Origin: Waddliaceae bacterium
GTDB taxonomy: Bacteria > Chlamydiota > Chlamydiia > Chlamydiales > SLFE01
Length of the DNA: 10,339 bases
NCBI GenBank assembly: GCA_007124415.1
Contig: SLFE01000272.1
Location: 1-10,339 of the forward strand
Direction: 5' to 3'
Positions 6,369 through 10,339 of this stretch are shown here, one piece after another (positions within the stretch are counted from its first letter, which is position 1; every line of letters begins with the position of its first letter). The notes below the pieces were generated by a model. It had not been told where the DNA came from. It searched no databases and saw nothing but the letters and a program-made list of their open reading frames with translations. The position numbers were made by a program, and so were the translations under genes.

Positions 6369-6533
6369 AGAGGGAATTGCAAAACTGCTGCAGCCCGCTT
6401 TTTGGCGCTCTTACCGAGCCTCCCTATTTGATGCAAATAACCTACTATCAGGAGGATGTGAATTTGCATCAAATAGCGAATTTCGACAAAATCGCTCAAA
6501 AATCGGTTTTGCTTGAGTTTTGCAATTCCCTCT
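6369..6533. repeat. 165-bp interrupted palindrome, MITE-like (copy B of dispersed repeat)
   Basis: The outer ends are a perfect 18-bp inverted repeat: AGAGGGAATTGCAAAACT at 6369-6386 and its complement at 6516-6533. The inner ends are a perfect 15-bp inverted repeat: CTATTTGATGCAAAT at 6424-6438 and its complement at 6462-6476, around a 23-nt loop (6439-6461). The 37-39 bases between are only partly complementary. The right arm is related to 2030-2092. Flanks TTTTTA (6364-6369) and TTTATA (6533-6538) are similar but not a clear target duplication. It fills the spacer between two divergent genes. A non-autonomous transposable element is the simplest reading; a regulatory palindrome or the remnant of a small coding sequence are alternatives. 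Confidence 0.75.
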
Positions 6534-6542
6534 TTATATAAA
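6513..6542 (+). promoter_or_regulatory. Promoter candidate at the right end of the palindrome
   Basis: TTGAGT (6513-6518) lies 18 nt before TATAAA (6537-6542), matching four and five of six consensus bases. If real, the repeat end itself supplies the promoter of the following gene. The leader would be very short (about 12 nt), which weakens the call. Confidence 0.3.
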
Positions 6543-6548
6543 AAACAT

Positions 6549-6554
6549 GGGAGG
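6549..6554 (+). promoter_or_regulatory. Ribosome binding site fixing the start at 6561
   Basis: GGGAGG lies 6 nt before the ATG at 6561. This excludes the in-frame start at 6513, which lies inside the palindrome and would add 16 residues without a ribosome binding site. Confidence 0.88.
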
Positions 6555-6560
6555 TGGCTT

Positions 6561-8093
6561 ATGTATTGCGAGATGAAAAATGGACAGAGAATACACCAAA
6601 TTTCTGCCCAGCCATTCAAGAAAGAGGGCAAAACAGAAGGAGTCTATCGGCTGGTCTTTTCTGATGGAAAGTATAAAGAATATAGCGTCAGAGAGTTAAA
6701 GGAAATTGATTTTTTTAAAGGAATGATTGGCCGATTTGCTGAAAGCGTTAGTCAGACGGCTGTGTTGAAAAACGTCCGCTCCGATGTATTTGAAGTTGTA
6801 TTGGGGCTGACTTTAAGAGGCCAGCATATCAGCGAGCTGATTCAAGGCAATGACGAACTCAACTACCATCCTGAACTTTATGAGATTCTCAAAGACGCTC
6901 TGGACTATTTCAATCCCGGAAAAAACGAAGAACTTCTGCGGGATTTAAAAGAACATCAGCTCAGGCACATCACTTATGAAGAAGCCGGAAGAATTTTGGC
7001 CAATTATGTGCGGGTAGAAGGGAAAAAAGATCCTGTCTGGGTTGAGGTTGCAAAGACGATCAAGCTGAGTAGAATTTATTTTAAAAATGAACGGGATATC
7101 CAGGCGTGGACGGAGAAGAAAAAGTTTTATGATAAAGAATTTTGGGCGTTGAATCAAAAGATTGAATTTCATAAGAAAAAATTTCACGATGCCAATCTAT
7201 CACAGCTCGAACAATCTTTAGAAGTTGCCCGTATTCAGTCCTTGAGCTTGTATAATTTAAAACTCCATGCACTGGCGGCCGAAGAGTCGCTCCCGATGAT
7301 CTGCCATCAACGGGCCTCGGAGTGCTCATCTGATGATCCGGCAATCAGAAAAATGGCGCAGCAGTCAAAAGAAATTGTCGACGAGTACAAAAGGATCCTT
7401 TTACAAGCCTTAAGCGACAGCGGCGCCAATGTTGATCGCGAAGATCTTTTAGAACACATCGTAGGCCCGAAAAACTTTTTGTTCGATGAGTATCGATTGA
7501 AAATCGGGGATGGGCCCGGCGCGGCTCAGTATCCCTTTGGGCACCCCCTTGTCCTCAACGGTAAAAAGTGCCTGGGTTATTCGTTGGACAACCTTTCGCC
7601 GTATGATCTCGAAAACGAAATCAGAAGCGATTTGGGAAAATACATATCTAATGATCTCCCCCCAAGAATTATACAATCCGCCGAAATTACACGGCCTTTA
7701 ACCCCGGAGGTTCAAAATCTCCGTCAGTTCTTCATGGAAAAACTGGTTCATTGGCATAGCTTAGAAGATGATGCCAAACGTCAAGTGATACAAAAGCTGA
7801 TAGAGTTGAGCGGGTGGAATGAGATCAATATACGGGCCGAAGATGTCGTTATTCATGAAATTGAAGTATGCCCGAATCATGAAGTGAAAGGAAGTATGAG
7901 CGTCAAAAATCATAGATTCAATTTCTTCTTCAACACATATGACTTTGTTGTCTGCTTTGTCAGCGAAGAAGGTGTCAGAACCAATCATTTCGGAGCGCTT
8001 CAGCTGCTGCGGATGATAAATCCACCTCCTGAAATAGAGGTGGTTTATCAGTTTATGCTCAGAAACGGGATTCTTGATGTTCCTCGGGATTAA
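6561..8093 (+). CDS. Hypothetical protein of 510 residues, no recognised family
   Basis: I do not recognise this protein. It has no signal peptide and no clear membrane segment, so it is probably cytoplasmic (or, in an intracellular bacterium, possibly a secreted effector; there is no direct evidence). Residues 28-45 (VYRLVFSDGKYKEYSV) could be a small beta element. About 100-240 is charged and mainly helical (ELYEILKDALDYF, KKKFYDKEFW, QLEQSLEVARIQSL). Four cysteines lie at 3, 248, 255 and 337. Residues 312-345 contain a GDGPGAAQYPFGHP turn. About 385-420 is helical again, and the C-terminus has an aromatic-rich patch (HRFNFFFNTYDFVVCF, 451-466). The ribosome binding site is strong and codon usage looks like its neighbours, so it is very likely a real gene. 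It is monocistronic, with a palindrome upstream and convergent htpG downstream. Confidence 0.8.
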   Translation: MYCEMKNGQRIHQISAQPFKKEGKTEGVYRLVFSDGKYKEYSVRELKEIDFFKGMIGRFAESVSQTAVLKNVRSDVFEVVLGLTLRGQHISELIQGNDELNYHPELYEILKDALDYFNPGKNEELLRDLKEHQLRHITYEEAGRILANYVRVEGKKDPVWVEVAKTIKLSRIYFKNERDIQAWTEKKKFYDKEFWALNQKIEFHKKKFHDANLSQLEQSLEVARIQSLSLYNLKLHALAAEESLPMICHQRASECSSDDPAIRKMAQQSKEIVDEYKRILLQALSDSGANVDREDLLEHIVGPKNFLFDEYRLKIGDGPGAAQYPFGHPLVLNGKKCLGYSLDNLSPYDLENEIRSDLGKYISNDLPPRIIQSAEITRPLTPEVQNLRQFFMEKLVHWHSLEDDAKRQVIQKLIELSGWNEINIRAEDVVIHEIEVCPNHEVKGSMSVKNHRFNFFFNTYDFVVCFVSEEGVRTNHFGALQLLRMINPPPEIEVVYQFMLRNGILDVPRD

Positions 8094-9925
8094 TCTTCGA
8101 CGGCCTCGCCGGCAAGTTTCTCCAGGATGCGGCTGCTTCTTTGGATAAAGAGGCTGAACGAGTCGGCATCCATCTCTTTTTGAGAGAGAAGGGCAAGATC
8201 GAGAACCTGGCGGACGAGGTCCTTGGCAAGCTCAGGATTTTTGCCGTTCATTTTTTGAATGGAGGCGATCAGCGGGTTATTTGTATTGACAACGAACGTT
8301 CGTTTGTCCATCAGATGGGTTTGGTGCGAAGGATCGACCGCCCGCATGTAATCTCTTAGGCGGCGCTGGTTTTCGTCCATAGTGATAATGCCGGGAATCT
8401 GATCGGCCGCCAGGCTTTTTGCCTGAACCTCAATGTTTTCCTCGTCAAGCTGGGACTTGATAAATTCTGCAAGGCGCGCCGCTTCGGTTTTTCCGTCGGA
8501 ATCGAGTACCGTTTTTTCTCTCTCTTTGTCGATAAGGGTCTCATCGATTTCAGAGTCGAGGCGTTTGAATGCCGCCGGAGCTATGTGCTGCTCGAGAAAA
8601 TTGATCAGGTAGGGGTCGACAGGGTGGTCGGCGATCAGAACATCAATGCCTTTTTGCTTATAAACGTCTGTCAGGTGCGTGTTTTGCCCGGCATCTATGG
8701 TATACAGTATCTTGTTGTTGGTTTTGTCCTTGTTCAACTCCAGATAATCCTCAATCGTCGTCCATTCCTTGTCGGCCTTTTTCCAAATGAGGCATTCTTT
8801 GACTTTCTGGTAGAACTTCTCATTTTCGACCGCTCCGATTTTGACAACAACTGAAAGGTCGTTCCAGCAGCTTAGGAACTTGTCCCGGTTGTTTCGATAA
8901 AGGTGGATCAGGCTGTCGGCCACCTTTTTCGAAATATGGCTGGAAAGCTGCCTGACTGTCCTGTCCGTCTGCAAATAGCTTCTGGAGACATTCAGGGGAA
9001 TGTCCGGGCTGTCGATAGCCCCTCTCAGAGGCAGGAGAAATTCCGGGATGACGTCTTTGCAGTTGTCCGAGACGAAAACCCTGTTGCAAAACAGTTTGAT
9101 CGAGCTTTTGCTCAAGTCGATATTTTTTTGCAGTTTGGGAAAGTAGAGGATCCCTTTCAAATGGAAGGGGTAGTCGACATTGAGGTGGACCCAAAAAAGA
9201 GGGTCTTCCTGCATGGGGTAGAGGTGGCGGTAAAATTCGAGGTAATCATTGTCGGTCAATTCAGAGGGGGACTTCATCCAAAGCGGCTCTTTTTCATTGA
9301 GCCTCTCGTCGTTTAAAAAGATGGGGTGGGGAAGGTATTCGCAATATTGTTTTAGGATCTGCCTTAAATGAGAGGCGTCGAGGAAATCCTCGTTGTCCGA
9401 AGAGATATGGAGGATGATATCGGTTCCCCTTTTTTCCCTCGTTCCGGTCTCAAGGGTATATTCGGGAGAGCCGTCGCACTGCCAATGGACGGGCTTGGCG
9501 TCGGGTTTGTACGAAAGAGTTTGAATTTCCACTTTGTCTGCGACCATGTACGCCGAATAGAAACCTAGGCCAAAGTGGCCGATGAATTGATCCTGTTCGT
9601 TTTGGGTCTGGTATTTTTCGACAAAATCTTCTGCTCCGGAGAAGGCGATCTGGGCGATGTATTTTTCCACTTCCTCCGCGTCCATTCCGATGCCCGTATC
9701 GCTGAAGGTGAGAGTTTTTCCCTCCTTATCGATAGCAATGTCGATGCGGAATTCCTCGTCCTTGGCCTCGGCCTGCCCTTTGTCGCGTAAAATTTTTAAT
9801 TTATGAATTGCGTCGTTGGCGTTGGAGATGAGCTCCCTGGTAAAGATATCCCTGTCGGAGTACAGCCATTTCTTAATGATGGGGAGGATGTTTTCACTGT
9901 GGATCTTTAGTTTCCCTGTAGTCAT
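8090..9925 (-). CDS. htpG: Hsp90-family chaperone HtpG
   Basis: This 611-residue cytosolic ATP-dependent chaperone has near-normal bacterial length (E. coli about 624). The N-terminal GHKL ATPase domain shows ELISNANDAI with E31 and N35, DTGIGM (D76-M81) binding adenine, the lid segment FSGAEDF (95-101), and GHFGLGFYSAY (116-126). The middle domain carries IPLNVSRSYLQ with the ATP-contacting R315. The C-terminal dimerisation region is present, and the protein ends in VED without the eukaryotic MEEVD tail. The start at 9925 has AAAAGG 9 nt upstream (9940-9935). The gene is convergent with the 510-residue gene and shares its stop-codon bases. I saw no CIRCE operator (inverted TTAGCACTC) upstream, so HrcA control is not supported. 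Identity is firm. Confidence 0.97.
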   Translation of the reverse strand: MTTGKLKIHSENILPIIKKWLYSDRDIFTRELISNANDAIHKLKILRDKGQAEAKDEEFRIDIAIDKEGKTLTFSDTGIGMDAEEVEKYIAQIAFSGAEDFVEKYQTQNEQDQFIGHFGLGFYSAYMVADKVEIQTLSYKPDAKPVHWQCDGSPEYTLETGTREKRGTDIILHISSDNEDFLDASHLRQILKQYCEYLPHPIFLNDERLNEKEPLWMKSPSELTDNDYLEFYRHLYPMQEDPLFWVHLNVDYPFHLKGILYFPKLQKNIDLSKSSIKLFCNRVFVSDNCKDVIPEFLLPLRGAIDSPDIPLNVSRSYLQTDRTVRQLSSHISKKVADSLIHLYRNNRDKFLSCWNDLSVVVKIGAVENEKFYQKVKECLIWKKADKEWTTIEDYLELNKDKTNNKILYTIDAGQNTHLTDVYKQKGIDVLIADHPVDPYLINFLEQHIAPAAFKRLDSEIDETLIDKEREKTVLDSDGKTEAARLAEFIKSQLDEENIEVQAKSLAADQIPGIITMDENQRRLRDYMRAVDPSHQTHLMDKRTFVVNTNNPLIASIQKMNGKNPELAKDLVRQVLDLALLSQKEMDADSFSLFIQRSSRILEKLAGEAVED

Positions 9926-9969
9926 ATCTAACTGCCTTTTAATGATTTAATTGCGTTATTTATTCTAAT

Positions 9970-9998
9970 AATTTAACGCGTTCTTTTTTTTGTGTCAA
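9970..9998 (-). promoter_or_regulatory. Promoter of htpG
   Basis: On the minus strand a perfect TTGACA (9998-9993) is followed after 17 nt by TAAATT (9975-9970; four of six bases). This leaves a leader of roughly 35-40 nt before the htpG start. It is a housekeeping-type promoter, and the transposase remnant lies immediately upstream. Confidence 0.55.
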
Positions 9999-10060
9999 TG
10001 ATTGGAATGTAGTTAGACCCCTGATTGTGCCCTAATCTCGTCTGACAGTTTTTTAGAGGA

Positions 10061-10272
10061 TTAGATATGAATTGACGCAACGAAGCTAAAGCTCTTTAGA
10101 GCTTTTGAAATCAGACGGGTTTTTTGGTAATTACAGTTGTGGTAATAGGCTGAAATAATAGCAAAAGCCATTACCTCCGGCGATGACATCTTACTTAAGG
10201 GGCGTCTTTTAATCCAAACGCATTCCAAACTTCGTCACAAATGCAGTAAATTACTGTAACTGTATCGAGCAT
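10061..10272 (-). pseudogene. Frameshifted, truncated transposase remnant (IS982-like, tentative)
   Basis: On the minus strand an ATG at 10272, with GGAGG 6 nt upstream, opens a 25-residue peptide (LDTVTVIYCICDEVWNAF, then GLKDAP) that stops at 10195. Shifting frame at the four-base C run (10202-10199) continues it as LSKMSSPEVMAFAIISAYY, then NYQKTRLISKAL, to a stop at 10061. Together this resembles the N-terminus of DDE transposases of the IS982-like type (CDE/DD..KALG, then KM(S/T)xAEVM, then the NY.K.R motif), judged from memory. After the stop the same frame stays open for 15 more codons (10060-10013, ending RAQSGV), possibly a C-terminal scrap of the same element. The catalytic region is missing, so it is inactive. 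The outer end may lie beyond the window. Outside this remnant, 9926-10339 holds only the htpG promoter and leader and 67 bp of unassigned sequence at the right edge. Confidence 0.6.
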
Positions 10273-10339
10273 ATCCTTCCTCCAATTTTTTAGAGAAAAG
10301 ATACATGAGCGCGGTAATAACATCTCTAGAAAATAATCA

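Noticed and set aside
6431..6541. Small frame inside the palindrome (MQITYYQEDV.. to a TAA at 6539), or the GTG start at 6458 with AGGAGG nearby
   Set aside because: The ATG has no ribosome binding site, and the GTG is only 2 nt from AGGAGG. I treat it as part of the repeat, although the synonymous pattern hints at coding ancestry.
9926..10020. CIRCE (HrcA) operator upstream of htpG
   Set aside because: No TTAGCACTC/GAGTGCTAA inverted repeat or near match was found.
10038..10125. Inverted repeat CTCGTCTGA/TCAGACGGG followed by TTTTTT, with an inner AAAGCTC/GAGCTTT hairpin, resembling a structured RNA with terminator on the plus strand
   Set aside because: Most of it lies inside the transposase remnant, and the T run is the complement of its Gln-Lys-Thr codons. 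There is no promoter or gene on the plus strand, so chance pairing is more likely.
1..10339. CRISPR array, tRNA, rRNA, toxin-antitoxin or phage-defence module
   Set aside because: No evenly spaced direct repeats with spacers, no tRNA-like cloverleaf or TTCGA arm, and no gene pair resembling a defence or toxin system were seen.

Overview
The window looks like a chromosomal segment of a chlamydia-like bacterium (phylum Chlamydiota, most likely an amoeba-associated 'environmental' lineage such as Waddlia or a parachlamydial relative). The main evidence is an Hc1-type histone-like gene (hctA). Its N-terminal half closely resembles the Chlamydia Hc1 that I remember, and it sits directly upstream of a RumA/RlmD-type rRNA methyltransferase, the same neighbours I recall in Chlamydia trachomatis (hctA next to ygcA). 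The moderate G+C content would suit Waddlia better than the more A+T-rich parachlamydiae, but the genus is a guess.

Layout from left to right. Positions 1-1069 (minus) hold most of an exported TPR-repeat protein that runs off the left edge. A 371-bp A/T-rich divergent spacer separates it from hctA (1441-1962, plus), which ends in a strong intrinsic terminator. A 63-bp fragment of a dispersed repeat and a good sigma70-type promoter precede rlmD (2140-3546). tgt (3528-4622) overlaps rlmD by 19 nt, and yajC (4720-5097) follows with its own likely promoter. The usual tgt-yajC-secDF order breaks here: yajC converges on, and overlaps by 53 bp, a minus-strand gene for a periplasmic purple-acid-phosphatase-like metallophosphoesterase (5045-6289).

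The spacer between the phosphoesterase and the next plus-strand gene carries a 165-bp interrupted palindrome (6369-6533). Its right arm is the better copy of the repeat seen before rlmD. Next come a 510-residue protein of no recognisable family (6561-8093) and htpG on the minus strand (8090-9925); their two TAA stop codons share one TTAA palindrome. Beyond the htpG promoter, the right edge holds a frameshifted, truncated transposase remnant (IS982-like, tentative).

Functionally the window mixes nucleoid condensation (HctA), RNA modification (RlmD, Tgt), protein export (YajC) and folding (HtpG), together with envelope or periplasmic proteins (the TPR protein and the phosphatase). I do not see a complete new multi-gene system. 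The items most worth a second look are the palindromic dispersed repeat, whose two copies differ mostly at synonymous third positions in one reading frame; the Tgt that lacks three of its four zinc ligands; the Hc1 protein with an 18-bp-repeat lysine/alanine tail; and the orphan 510-residue gene.
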